Origin: Methyloversatilis universalis FAM5
GTDB taxonomy: Bacteria; Pseudomonadota; Gammaproteobacteria; Burkholderiales; Rhodocyclaceae
Direction: 5' to 3'
NCBI RefSeq assembly: GCF_000214035.2
Contig: NZ_AFHG01000042.1
Coordinates: 1 to 64,000, forward strand
DNA: 64,000 nucleotides
The position numbers were made by a program, and so were the translations under genes. Below the pieces are notes generated by a model. The model was given only the letters and a program-made list of their open reading frames with translations, made no database searches and was not told where the DNA came from. Shown piece after piece: positions 10,560 through 20,300 of the stretch. Positions within the stretch are counted from its first letter, which is position 1, and every line of letters starts with the position of its first letter.

Positions 10560-10634
10560 TTGTGGATCATGTTCCGGAGCGAGGCAACGCGACCAGGCGT
10601 AAGTGCCGATTAAGGCTGGATGCGAACCGGTCCT

Positions 10635-10704
10635 GTGGGGGCGGCGCTCATTCGCACACCATCGCCCATTCACGGCTGCAATCGCGGCGAGGCGCCGCGC
10701 CTGC
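10635..10704. repeat. Degenerate REP-like pair
   Basis: GTGGGGGCGGCGCTCATTCGC (from 10635) faces an inverted ATCGCGGCGAGGCGCCGCGCC (from 10681). It matches the REP-like family seen at 9098, 16189 and 22504, but with several changes. It fills much of the gap between the toxin-antitoxin operon and pbpC. Confidence 0.5.
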
Positions 10705-10781
10705 GGAACCCGCCCTGACCTCGACCAGTGGCACGACGGACCGGCGACGTGCTGCGCCTAAGGTGTTCCGACAGCTCGGCT

Positions 10782-13118
10782 TCAGGGTGGCGCATCCACC
10801 GTGAATGCCACGCTGTGATGCCGTCCGCCCTCGTCCATCACGGTCAGCCGGTGCGCCCCGGATTCGGTCAGCAGCAGCTTGCCGCCGGCATCCGGCGTGA
10901 CCCGCCGGCCATCGAGCAGCCAGTACACCGGCCCCTGCGCGCCGCGTACGGCGAGTTGCAGCGACACGTGGCGCTGATGCGGGGCCGGGCGCAGGCGGCT
11001 GGCGTCGTTCAGGCCGACGATGCGCAGCGTGGCAGCCGGGGCGCCGCCAGCGGGGGCGCAGCCGGGCTGCCAGTCGGGTACGCGCTGGTCGGCGGGCAGC
11101 CAGCCGGCCAGCCAGGGCTGCAGCAGCGTGGGCCAGCGGGCGGTGTCACGCGGCTGGCCGTGGCCGCAGCCGGGCACGGTGCGCAGGCCGGAGGCCGGAT
11201 CGATCCAGACCGTCTGGCGCAGGCTGCTGCCGTCGATGCGGTCCGGACGGGTGGGCGGGACCGCACCGGTCAGTGACCAGGCGCTGCGGCGGCGGTGGCA
11301 CAGCGGCGCGGGCGTGTCGGCGGCGGCGGTGCCGAGCGGCCAGCAGATATCCACCGGCTGCACCGTGGCCGGCCGCTCGCGCGAAGGAACGACCTCGTGC
11401 GGCAGCGCGGCCGCGATGTCCTTCAGCAAGGGGGCTGCGACATTGGCACCGAAGAAGCCTGGATTGGGCGTGCCGTCCGGCCGGCCCAGCCACACGCCGA
11501 GCGCGTAGCGGCCGGACACACCGACCGCCCAGGCGTCGCGGAAGCCGAAGCTGGTGCCGGTTTTCCACGCCAGCGGCGCGGCGCCGCCCCCCTCGACGAA
11601 AGGTCGGTCCGGATGGCCGCCGCCCTCGAGGATGTCGCGCACGATCCAGGCCGCGCCCTCGCTCATCAGTCGCGCTTCCTCGATGGGCGCGTCCGGCGTG
11701 AGCCGCGGCTTGCCGGCCACACCGCCGGCGGCGAGCGCGCGGTAGCCGCCGACCAGTTCTTCCAGCGTGACGCCGGCACCGCCGAGGATGAGGCTGAGGT
11801 TGGGCTGTTCGCCGGTGGCGATGCGCGGCTTGATGCCGCCCTCGGTGAGCCGGGCGGCGAAGCGCGCCGGGCCGATCTGGTCCAGCAGATCGACCGCCGG
11901 CACATTGAGCGATCGCTGCAGCGCTTCGGACACGCTGACCGGCCCGGAAAAGTCCGCCTGGAAGTTGCCCGGCTGGTAGCCGCCGAAGGCCTGCGGCGCG
12001 TCGATCAGCAGGCTTTCGGAATGGATGAGGCCGTCATCCAGCGCCATCGCGTACAGAAAGGGCTTGAGCGCCGAGCCGGGCGAACGCACGCCGCGCACCA
12101 TGTCGACATGGGCACCGCGCGCGTTGTCGGCGAAGTCGGCCGAGCCGGCGTAGGCGCGCACTTCCAGCGTGGCGGCGTCCACCACCAGTGCCGCGATCGA
12201 CACCCGCGGCGGCAGCACGCTGGCGCGGTCGGCCAGCAGGCGCTCGACCGTGGCCTGCAGTTCGCGGTCCAGCGTGCTGGCCACGCGGGTGAGGCCGGCG
12301 CTGCCGGCGCGTCGCGCCTGTCCGCGCAGACGTTCGGCGGCCAGCGGTGCCAGCCAGGCGCCCTGCAGGCGCTGCGCGATCACCGGTTCGATGCGCGCAT
12401 CGGCCACCACCTCCGGCGACCAGACGCCAAAGCGTTCCAGCCGCGCCAGCACCCGGTCGCGCGCGGCCTGGGCCGCCTGCGGTGCGCGGTCCGGCCGCAG
12501 CCGGCTGGGCGCGCGCGGCAGCGTGGCGAGCAGCGCCGCTTCGGCGTGGCTGAGCTCACGCGACGGCTTGCCGAGATACGCCCGGCTGGCCATTTCGACG
12601 CCCTCGACGATGCCGCCCATCGGCGCATGGTTCAGATAGAGGGTGAGGATGTCGTCCTTGGACAGCCGCCATTCCAGCTGCAGTGCGCGCACGATCTGGC
12701 GCAGCTTGCCGCGCGGCGTGCGCGGCACCGGTTCGAGGATGCGTGCCACCTGCATGGTGAGCGTCGAGCCACCGGACACGATGCGGCCGGTGCTCGCCCA
12801 CTGCCACGCAGCGCGCGCGAGCGAAGCCGGATTGACGCCCGGATGCCAGCGGAAGCCGCGGTCCTCGTAACCCAGCAGCGCCTCGATGTAGCGCGGCGAC
12901 ACTTCGGCCGGCGTGACCGGATAGCGCCAGGCGCCATCGCTGCCCGGCCAGGCGCGCAGCGGGCTGCCGTCGCGCGCGAGCACGATGAAGCCATCGTTGC
13001 CCGATGGCAGCGGCGGCGGAAACAGGCGGTCCAGCGCCCACAGCAGCGCACACAGTGCGAACAGCAGCGACCAGCGGGGATGACGGCGGATGAAGGCGCC
13101 GGCAGCGGCCCGGCTCAT
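10782..13118 (-). CDS. pbpC: Penicillin-binding protein 1C
   Basis: A 778-aa bifunctional peptidoglycan synthase at the inner membrane facing the periplasm. After a single N-terminal membrane helix (about residues 15-35) comes the GT51 glycosyltransferase domain with catalytic Glu85 (YEDRGF) and GGSTLTMQVAR. It is followed by the transpeptidase domain with Ser349-x-x-Lys352 (SALK) and a later KTGTS. The C-terminal 100 residues form the BiPBP_C domain typical of PbpC. Its ATG overlaps the end of the DUF2007 gene by 4 bp. In many bacteria pbpC is paired with a bacterial alpha-2-macroglobulin; here one lies 4 kb away on the same strand. Confidence 0.95.
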   Translation of the reverse strand: MSRAAAGAFIRRHPRWSLLFALCALLWALDRLFPPPLPSGNDGFIVLARDGSPLRAWPGSDGAWRYPVTPAEVSPRYIEALLGYEDRGFRWHPGVNPASLARAAWQWASTGRIVSGGSTLTMQVARILEPVPRTPRGKLRQIVRALQLEWRLSKDDILTLYLNHAPMGGIVEGVEMASRAYLGKPSRELSHAEAALLATLPRAPSRLRPDRAPQAAQAARDRVLARLERFGVWSPEVVADARIEPVIAQRLQGAWLAPLAAERLRGQARRAGSAGLTRVASTLDRELQATVERLLADRASVLPPRVSIAALVVDAATLEVRAYAGSADFADNARGAHVDMVRGVRSPGSALKPFLYAMALDDGLIHSESLLIDAPQAFGGYQPGNFQADFSGPVSVSEALQRSLNVPAVDLLDQIGPARFAARLTEGGIKPRIATGEQPNLSLILGGAGVTLEELVGGYRALAAGGVAGKPRLTPDAPIEEARLMSEGAAWIVRDILEGGGHPDRPFVEGGGAAPLAWKTGTSFGFRDAWAVGVSGRYALGVWLGRPDGTPNPGFFGANVAAPLLKDIAAALPHEVVPSRERPATVQPVDICWPLGTAAADTPAPLCHRRRSAWSLTGAVPPTRPDRIDGSSLRQTVWIDPASGLRTVPGCGHGQPRDTARWPTLLQPWLAGWLPADQRVPDWQPGCAPAGGAPAATLRIVGLNDASRLRPAPHQRHVSLQLAVRGAQGPVYWLLDGRRVTPDAGGKLLLTESGAHRLTVMDEGGRHHSVAFTVDAPP

Positions 13119-13354
13119 GCCGGATCGGTGGCCGGCGGCGGGTCGGACACGATGCCCGGATGCTCGGCCGCCCAGCGCGCCAGCGTGGCACGGGCACGGT
13201 CGAATTCGTCATCCTCGATCAGCAGCGCCACCGCCCCGCCCTGGCGCACCTCGGCCGGCGCCGGCACCAGCTGCACATGCAGGCCGTCCAGTGCCAGGAT
13301 GTCGCGCAGCATGCGTCCATCGAGACTGTTGGCGATCAGGGTGAGGAGGCGCAT
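13115..13354 (-). CDS. DUF2007 small protein
   Basis: A 79-aa protein starting MRLLTLIANSLDGRMLRDIL, matching the DUF2007 (putative signal-transducing) family: an alpha/beta fold with a strand-helix opening and a C-terminal DEFDRARATLARW helix. No reaction is known. It is translationally coupled to pbpC through a 4-bp overlap, so it is probably co-expressed with the cell-wall enzyme. The start at 13354 gives the family's normal N-terminus; an in-frame ATG at 13405 would add 17 unrelated residues. Confidence 0.75.
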   Translation of the reverse strand: MRLLTLIANSLDGRMLRDILALDGLHVQLVPAPAEVRQGGAVALLIEDDEFDRARATLARWAAEHPGIVSDPPPATDPA

Positions 13355-13590
13355 CGGCTCAGGAACGCGAGGAAAGGAGAGTGAGAAAAGGAACGAGGAA
13401 AGCAAAGCGCCCGCATGTTACCGCTGTCGGCGCGGGCCCGCCCGGCGCTGCCGTGCAGATTGACAGCCGTACGGGCGATGCCGACACTGCCCTTCGCCCG
13501 CGACGCCCACCGAAACTGCCTCTGGCTGCGACCGATGAACCGCCTCCGCCCCCTCGCCCGCCGCCGTCCGGTGCGGCGCCCGCGTTCACG

Positions 13591-15459
13591 ATGACCGTCC
13601 CTGCCCACACCGACGACATCGGCGCGCGCATCCTGCGCGAGCAGGTCGATTCGATGATGCGCACCAGCTGGAGCGGCGCCATCGCCGCCTTCTTCGTCGG
13701 CCTGGGGTTCTGGACCATCGCCTGGGCACAGACCGGCGACCGCGGCGCGCTGCTGTGGGCGGCGCTGCTGCACAGCTGCCAGCTGTGGCGCTATCTCGGC
13801 TGCCGGCGCTATCTGCGCACCCCGCCGGAGGCGCGCGATCCGGCCGCGGCCGGCAACTGGTACGCCCGCGCGCTGCTGGTGAATGCCTCGATCTGGGGCC
13901 TGTCGCCCTGGCTGTTCTTCCCGCGCGACAACGCGCTGGTGACCGCGCTCATGATGCTGGTGCTGATGGGCATGACCACCGGCTCCATCGCCTCGCTGGC
14001 GCCGCACCGGCGCGCGCTGCTGAGCTTTCCGATACCGGTCATGCTCGGACTGTCGAGTGCCATGCTGTGGCAGGGTGACGCGCTGCATCTGTTCATGGGC
14101 GTGTCGGCGCTGGTCTATCTGTACGTGAATCTCGATTTCGGCCTGCAGCAGCACCGGCTGCTGACCGAAGCGCTGCGCAGCCGCTACGAGAAGGAGGCAC
14201 TGGCGCTCCAGCTGGAAGAGCAGATCGCCATCGCGCGCCGCGCCAGCGAAGAACGCACCCGCTTCTTCGCCTCCGCCAGTCACGACCTGAGGCAGCCGCT
14301 GCACTCGCTCGGGCTGTTCGGCACCGCGCTGCAGCGCCGGCTCGACGGCGGCGCCGAACGCACGCTGGCCGACAACCTGATGCAGTGCGTGAATGCGCTG
14401 GAAATGTCGTTCAACGAAATGCTGGAAGTGTCGCGGCTGGACGCCGGCGTGATCCGCGCGCGCAGCGAACCGGTGTCGGTGGCCGCGCTGTGCCGCGCGC
14501 TGGACGCCAGTTTCGGCCCGCAGGCCGAAGCGCGTGGGCTGATGCTGCGCTTCCGCCCCGGGTGTCACTGGGTGCTGGGCGACCCGCAACTGCTGGAGCG
14601 CCTGCTCGGCAATCTGGTGCACAACGCGCTGAAGTTCACGGCACGCGGGGGCGTGCTGGTCGGCGCCAGGCTGCGCGACGGCGGCGTGGCGATCGAGGTG
14701 CGCGATACCGGCATCGGCATTCCGCCGGACGAACAGGCGCGGGTGTTCGAGGAGTTCTATCAGGTGGGCAACCCGGAGCGCGACCGCGCACACGGCCTGG
14801 GCATGGGGCTGGCCATCGTGCGCCGGCTGGCGGACCTGATGACCATGCCGCTCGCGCTGCGCTCGCAGCCGGGCCGCGGCACCCTGTTCCGGCTGTGGGC
14901 GCCGCTCGCCCTGCCGCCCGCGCACGGCGACACCGGACACGCACCGGCCGCGCCCGCGCTGGCCGACTGGGCGCTGCACGTGCTGGTGATCGACGACGAA
15001 GCCCAGGTGCGCGCCTCGACCGCCGCCGCGCTCGAAGGCGCCGGCATGAAGGTGGCACTGGCCGAGGACGGCAGCCAGGCGCGGGCCGCATTGCGGGCTG
15101 CGCGCGAACGCGACGATCCGGTCGACGCACTGATCTGCGATTTCCGGCTGCGCGGCGACGAGGACGGTCTGGCGCTGATCGCAGCGCTGCGCGCCGAGGC
15201 CGGCGAAGCGCTGCCGGCGCTGCTCATTACCGGCGACACCGCCCCCGACCGCCTGCAGCGCGCCCGCGCCAGCGGCCTGCCGGTGCTGTACAAGCCGGTG
15301 TCCGCCGAACGGCTGATCGCGGCGCTGCAGGCGACGATGGAAGCCGACCTGCAGAGCGAAGCCACGGCAGGCGGCATGACCGCGCAGGCGACCACCGCCG
15401 TGCCGGTGAGCCCGACTGTGATTCAGGCGGACACAGCCGGCAGCCGCGCCACGCACTGA
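13591..15459 (+). CDS. Membrane hybrid histidine kinase with C-terminal receiver
   Basis: A 622-aa sensor. About 180 N-terminal residues form several membrane helices with no obvious periplasmic domain. A coiled linker follows, then a HisKA domain with the phospho-acceptor His231 (SASHDLRQPLHSLGLF), and a HATPase domain with N box (LVHNALKFTARGG), G1 (DTGIGIP) and G2 (GLGMGLAIV). The C-terminal receiver has its phospho-acceptor at Asp517 (ALICDFRLRGDEDG). The final 40 residues are low-complexity. The start at 13591 puts the first membrane helix near residue 30; I see no strong ribosome-binding site, so it could be longer. No partner response regulator is adjacent and the signal is unknown. 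Confidence 0.85.
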   Translation: MTVPAHTDDIGARILREQVDSMMRTSWSGAIAAFFVGLGFWTIAWAQTGDRGALLWAALLHSCQLWRYLGCRRYLRTPPEARDPAAAGNWYARALLVNASIWGLSPWLFFPRDNALVTALMMLVLMGMTTGSIASLAPHRRALLSFPIPVMLGLSSAMLWQGDALHLFMGVSALVYLYVNLDFGLQQHRLLTEALRSRYEKEALALQLEEQIAIARRASEERTRFFASASHDLRQPLHSLGLFGTALQRRLDGGAERTLADNLMQCVNALEMSFNEMLEVSRLDAGVIRARSEPVSVAALCRALDASFGPQAEARGLMLRFRPGCHWVLGDPQLLERLLGNLVHNALKFTARGGVLVGARLRDGGVAIEVRDTGIGIPPDEQARVFEEFYQVGNPERDRAHGLGMGLAIVRRLADLMTMPLALRSQPGRGTLFRLWAPLALPPAHGDTGHAPAAPALADWALHVLVIDDEAQVRASTAAALEGAGMKVALAEDGSQARAALRAARERDDPVDALICDFRLRGDEDGLALIAALRAEAGEALPALLITGDTAPDRLQRARASGLPVLYKPVSAERLIAALQATMEADLQSEATAGGMTAQATTAVPVSPTVIQADTAGSRATH

Positions 15460-15511
15460 ACTTCGGTCGAATCCGCCCTGCAGCCTTCCAGCGCCGGCGC
15501 GCTGCACGGAT

Positions 15512-15670
15512 TCACGCCCGCCGGTCGACCGGCACCGCCAAATAGCGCACACCGCGGTCCGCCAGCGCGCTCAAGCTGACGTCATCGGGGTCGATAGGCA
15601 TTTCGATGTGCTGAGCGCTGCCCACGCCAGCCCCGATGAGGATGGACAGAATGACAACAGAACGCGCCAC
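15512..15670 (-). CDS. Possible small secreted or membrane peptide
   Basis: A 52-residue frame from a GTG at 15670 has a hydrophobic segment (SVVILSILIGAGVG) ending SAQH, like a signal peptide, followed by MPIDPDDVSLSALADRGVRY and a short tail. The last 30 codons lie in non-coding DNA and have strongly GC third positions, so they look coding. Against it: no ribosome-binding site, and its first 20 bases are antisense to the next gene. It may be a gene remnant. Confidence 0.2.
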   Translation of the reverse strand: MARSVVILSILIGAGVGSAQHIEMPIDPDDVSLSALADRGVRYLAVPVDRRA

Positions 15671-16061
15671 CGAACACGATTACGTCCCGCTGCTCCGCGC
15701 CTGGCTGGACAGCGTGAAGCAGCGCTTCAAGCTGGACGACGCCTGGGTGACCGCAGTCGACCGGCTGGATCAGATACTCGCCACCCAGCCGGCCACCGTC
15801 ACCGCCTACGACGTGGGCCGCCTGTTCCATCCGATGGAAAAGCACCGCGTGGTCACCCGCGAAACCCCGGGCGCCGACCGCGCCCTGCACTTCCTGGTCG
15901 AAGCCGGCCGCGTCGGCGCGATGCAGAAAGGCTCGGCCGAACTGCGCGAGTGGTTCCGCAAGCACTACATGTGGTCCAGCGGCAGCGTGGTGATGCAGGT
16001 GAGCGAGCTGAACACCCACACCTCGGACGAAGCGATCCGGCAGTATTTCAACGCCGCCTGA
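15651..16061 (+). CDS. Conserved-looking hypothetical cytoplasmic protein
   Basis: I do not recognise this 136-aa protein. It has no signal peptide or membrane helix and is predicted mainly helical, with segments YVPLLRAWLDSVKQRFKLDD, DVGRLFHPMEKHRVV and LREWFRKHYMWSSG. The ATG at 15651 follows GAGGA at a good distance, which favours it over in-frame ATGs at 15636 and 15642. Codon use is like the surrounding genes, so it is probably a native gene. It stands alone after the hybrid kinase and before a REP-rich gap; nothing around it suggests a function. Confidence 0.65.
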   Translation: MTTERATEHDYVPLLRAWLDSVKQRFKLDDAWVTAVDRLDQILATQPATVTAYDVGRLFHPMEKHRVVTRETPGADRALHFLVEAGRVGAMQKGSAELREWFRKHYMWSSGSVVMQVSELNTHTSDEAIRQYFNAA

Positions 16062-16188
16062 GGCAGGACCCGCCACCGCGCTCAGCACGGAGACCTGGCG
16101 GAAGAAAAGCCTTCCGCAGCAGCGCGGTCAGCGTCCTGTCCGCGCTGCGCCCCTGCGGGCGCGGCGCCCTTGTGGGCGCAGTGCTCTT

Positions 16189-16277
16189 GTGGGAGCGGCG
16201 CCCTCGCCGCGATCATGCCCTTGACCGCAATGCCGGAGTGATTGCCGCCCGCATCGCGGCGAGGGCGCCGCGCCCAC
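16189..16277. repeat. Inverted pair of REP-like elements (BIME-like)
   Basis: GTGGGAGCGGCGCCCTCGCC (from 16189, continuing GCGAT to 16213) faces its inverted copy at 16253-16277, which differs at only one or two bases. Together they could form a stem of about 25 bp with a 39-bp loop. The pair lies between two convergent genes. A related partial unit, GCGGGCGCGGCGCCCTTGTG, lies just upstream near 16155. Confidence 0.75.
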
Positions 16278-16342
16278 CGGGCCAGGCGCTGGCTCTGCTG
16301 AAGACACCTGGCTCGATATTCCCGTGCTGCCGGAGCAGCCAC

Positions 16343-17305
16343 TTACTTGCAGCGCTTCTCCAGTTCCTTGCGCAGCCGGCTGCGGTCAGCCACCACCGCG
16401 ATGTCCAGATCGCGCTCGACCGCGCGCCGATAGCAGGCGTCGCGGGTGCGGATCACGCTGTCCCGGTCCAGCAGACTGTCGAGTCCGCGACCGCCCATGT
16501 CCTTCACCACGATGTCGGCCGTGGCCGCGCGGTCCAAGCAGGGCTTGAGGTCGAAACGGCGCTGCGCGATGCGGCCGTCATCGATGCGGCGCAGACGCTG
16601 TTCGCGCACGGTGAGATCATCCACGCAGGCGCAGTCGAAGCGCAGATGGCCGGAATCGCCGCGGCCGGCATTCTGGTCGGCGCACCAGGCGCGGTTGCCG
16701 GCGCGTGCCGGATTGTCGGCCGGCATGATCTGCGACAGCGCGGACCCTTCGTCGGCCCCGGGCCGGCCCAGCCTCATTTCGGCGCCGATGGCGGCCGGCG
16801 ACGCGGTGCCGTACATGCAGCGCGACACATAGCTCAGCACCGGCCCGCCCTCTTCGATGTTGTCGCGCGCCCACGCCTCGCAGGCCGGGCGACGGGCGGC
16901 TGCGCGCTCGATCGACCCGTGCTGGCTGCGCGCCGCGACCGCCGGCGCCATGCCTGAATCGGCCTGCTTGCGCGCTTCGCGCTGCAGGCAGTTCCACAGC
17001 GATTCGTCGCTTTCGCCCGGCCGGTTGCCCCAGAAGGCGCCGGACTTTTCGCGACAGCGTTCGATGCGGTCCTGTGGCACCCAGCCGCTGCGTTCGTGCG
17101 CATCGACCATGCAGCGGTGGAAACGCACTTCATCCAGCCTGCCGCCGTCGCGGGCGTCGGCATCGCAGCGCGTGCGCGCGGCGCTGCTCCATGCGGAAAA
17201 CTCCGCCGCACCGTCCGCCCGGGCCGGCGGGGTGCCGGCAAGCAGTGCGAGACCCAGCGCGGTCATGCAGGCGACGGGCAGTGTTCTGAGCCAGTCAGGT
17301 TTCAT
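16343..17305 (-). CDS. Cys-rich secreted protein encoded downstream of alpha-2-macroglobulin
   Basis: A 320-aa protein of unknown function. The signal peptide (MKPDWLRTLPV then a hydrophobic core, ending PARADG) indicates periplasmic export. The mature part holds 12 cysteines in short motifs such as RCDADA, RCMVDA, ERCREK, FDCACVDD and EKRCK, an even number compatible with six disulfides. The start at 17305 has AGGAG seven bases upstream; an upstream in-frame codon would spoil the signal peptide. It begins 28 bp after the alpha-2-macroglobulin stop, so the two are probably one transcript. A role beside the macroglobulin in envelope defence is inference from position only. Confidence 0.7.
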   Translation of the reverse strand: MKPDWLRTLPVACMTALGLALLAGTPPARADGAAEFSAWSSAARTRCDADARDGGRLDEVRFHRCMVDAHERSGWVPQDRIERCREKSGAFWGNRPGESDESLWNCLQREARKQADSGMAPAVAARSQHGSIERAAARRPACEAWARDNIEEGGPVLSYVSRCMYGTASPAAIGAEMRLGRPGADEGSALSQIMPADNPARAGNRAWCADQNAGRGDSGHLRFDCACVDDLTVREQRLRRIDDGRIAQRRFDLKPCLDRAATADIVVKDMGGRGLDSLLDRDSVIRTRDACYRRAVERDLDIAVVADRSRLRKELEKRCK

Positions 17306-17333
17306 CGCAAATCTCCTGTTGTGCGGCGGGCGC

Positions 17334-20300
17334 TCAGCGGCGGCCCGCCACGCTGTCCACAACGTCCAGCGGCGCGCCGCGTTCACCGACGATGCGCAGT
17401 TCCGGACGGTACATGTCCTCGACGAAGGTGCCGGGCACGCTGTAGCGGCCGGGCGTCACCACCCGCACCATGTAGATGAGGTTCATCGGTGCCGCGTCGA
17501 GCTTCACCGCCGCGACGAAACGGTCGTCTCGGTACTCGCGGTGCTTCACCCGGTTGTCGGTCAGCGTGTCCATCACGCGCAGCGTCTGCCCGCCCGGCAG
17601 CTGCAGCGCGAATTCGCTCGCCTGCGGCCCCTGCGACAGGTTCTGGTTCTCGATTTCCAGACCGGCCGGCAGGCGGTCGACCACCAGCGCGTCGTCGGCG
17701 CGCCGGGTCGGCCTCACCTCGACCCGCACCAGCATCAGATCGCCCACCTTCAGCGCGCGGCCACCCCACGGACGTCCGTCCGCCTCGAACAGCGTGCGCT
17801 GCGCACTGCCCAGACCGTTGTCGACCGGCGGCGCGACCTTCGGATAGCCGGCGCCTTCGACCTCCACATAGAGCGGTGCCTCACCGGTGTTGGTGAGCGC
17901 AGCGCCCTTGCGGGCGGCCGCAGCATCCAGCGGCAGCAGGGCCGGCTTCTCGCCCTTGTAGGCTTCGCCCCCTTCGAGCGTCAGCGACCACGGCTTGCCG
18001 GCACCCAGACCGGCGGCGCGGCCGGCCATCACCATGGCGATCTGTTCCTGGGTGGACAGCCAGCGGCGCTTCGCGGTGTCGTTCGACAGTTCGAACAGCA
18101 GGTTGGCGGCGCGGTCGAGCTTCACCTCGTGCCGGGCGAGCAGCGCGTACAGCATGGCGCGGTCGCGCAGCGGGCTGCCGTAGTCACCGAGCCACTCGTA
18201 TTCGCTGTCGTTTCCGCGCAGGCCGTAGGGTCTGGCCAGCGCCTCGTCGAGCGCGACGCGGGCGCGCGCCTCGTCGCCCATCAGCTTGAGCGCCAGACCG
18301 AGATGGGCCAGCGCCAGCGGCGACTTCGCCAGCTGGCGGTGCTCGTCGTGCAGCAGGCGCAGCGTGGCCAGCGGCGCGCGCTGCTCGCGCGCCAGCACGT
18401 AGCCGAGATGGGCGGCGTTGGCGAAACGCAGGTGAGCGCCGCGCAGCAGATCCATCTGGCCGGGCTGGGTGCCGACCTGCGCCGGCAGCCGCGGCATCTG
18501 CGACGGCGCGAGCTGGAATTCCTTCAGCATCCAGTCGCCCATCTTCTTCTGGAAGCTTTCCGGAACGGTGAAGCCGGCCGCCTTCGCGTCGATCAGGAAG
18601 CCGCCGACATAGGCGGTGATCCAGTGCTCGTACTCGCCGCCGCCCCACATGGTCATGCCGCCGGCCGCGCCCTGCATGCCGGCCAGCCGGCCGATCGCGC
18701 CCTCGACCATGGCCGCGCGTTCGGCCCGGCTGTACGGCTTCAGACCCAGTTCCTTCGCATAGGCATCATCGACGATGACATGCGGCCAGGCCGAACTGAC
18801 CGTCTGTTCTGCGCAGCCGTAGGGGTAGCGCAGCAGGCCGCGCACGCTTTCGCGAATGTTCAGCGGCGGGCTGGACGAGGCGCTGACCGCCAGCGTGGCC
18901 GATGCAGGCCAGAATTTTTCGAGCAGCGCGGCGTCGATCACCTGGCGCGCACCCGGCTCGACCTTGATGCGCAGCGCGGTGCGCTCCAGCGCCACCGGCG
19001 GCGTCACCTGCAGTGCGGCTTCGCGTTCGATATGGAGGGGCTTCGCACCGCCGCTCGCGTCGAGCACCAGCTTCAGCCGCGCCAGCCCTTCGGCCTCGAC
19101 CGCCTCGGCGTCGAAGCGCAGCGTTTCGCGCTGCTTCGGCGCCAGCGTGAGCGTGCGGCCGCCGTCGGCGATGCGCGCTGGCGATTCGGCCGACAGCGTG
19201 AGCCGGATCTGCTGCGGCGACTCGGTCAGATTGGTCACGTCCAGCGCCACCGTGGCGCGGTCACCCGGCGCGATGAAGCGCGGCGTGGCCAGCTCGGCCA
19301 CGATGGGCGCGGCCACCGTCAGTTCGCGCTCGCCGTGGCCATAGCGCTCCGGAGTGGACGCCACCGCCATCAGCCGCAGGCTGCCGTTGAAATCCGGCAG
19401 CGCCAGCGTGATCGCCGCTTCGCCCTTGTCGTCCAGTTTTACCGGGCCGGAGAACAGATCGACCAGCTTCACCTTCTTCGGCATGCTCTGCGAATCGCGC
19501 ATGCCGGCGTCTCCGCCCCACTTGAGCCGGCCGCGCGAGCCATCCATCTTCTCGATCAGCCGGCCGTACAGGTCCAGCAGATCTGCGGCGTAGCGCTGCC
19601 GGCCGAAGAAGTAGGCGAAGGGGTCGGGCGTCGGGAATTTCGTGATGTTCAGAATGCCCTGATCCACCGCCGACAGCGTGACCCAGGCCGCCTGCCCGGC
19701 AGCGCCATCGACCTTCACCTTCACCGTGGTCTTGGTTTCCGGCTCGACCTTGGCCGGTGCGTCCAGCGCCACCTTGAGCCGGCGGTCCTCGCGCGCGAGC
19801 GGGAGGTGGGCCAGGCCGAGCGCCCGCGCCGGCGTGACCCGGCTGCCTTCACTGCCCGGCCGGAAGGCGATCACCGACAGATAGAGGTCATGCCGGTTCC
19901 AGCTCTTGTCCAGCGGCACCTCGATTGCGGTGCCGGAGGCGCTCACCTTCACCCGCTTCGCCCACAGCACGCGGTCGCCCTCGACCAGCACCAGCGCATC
20001 ACCGTCGTGCGGCGGCGTGACCGTGGCTCTCACCGTGTCGCCCGCCCTGTAGGGCGCGCCTTCGAGCTTCACCTGCACCCGGTCCGGTCGGTTGCCCAGC
20101 GCCTCGTTGTCCTGCGCGCCCCAGCCTGCGTAAAAGCGGTAGCGCATCGTGAGCCTGGACTGCGGGTCATCGATTTCCAGCCGGTAGCGGCCCCAGGTGA
20201 CCGGGAAGCCGACCTTGGCCTGCGCCTTCAGCGCGACGCTGCGGCTGTCGACCAGTTCGTCGTTTTCGCTGAAGCCGGAATGCCAGCCGCGCTGGTCGTC

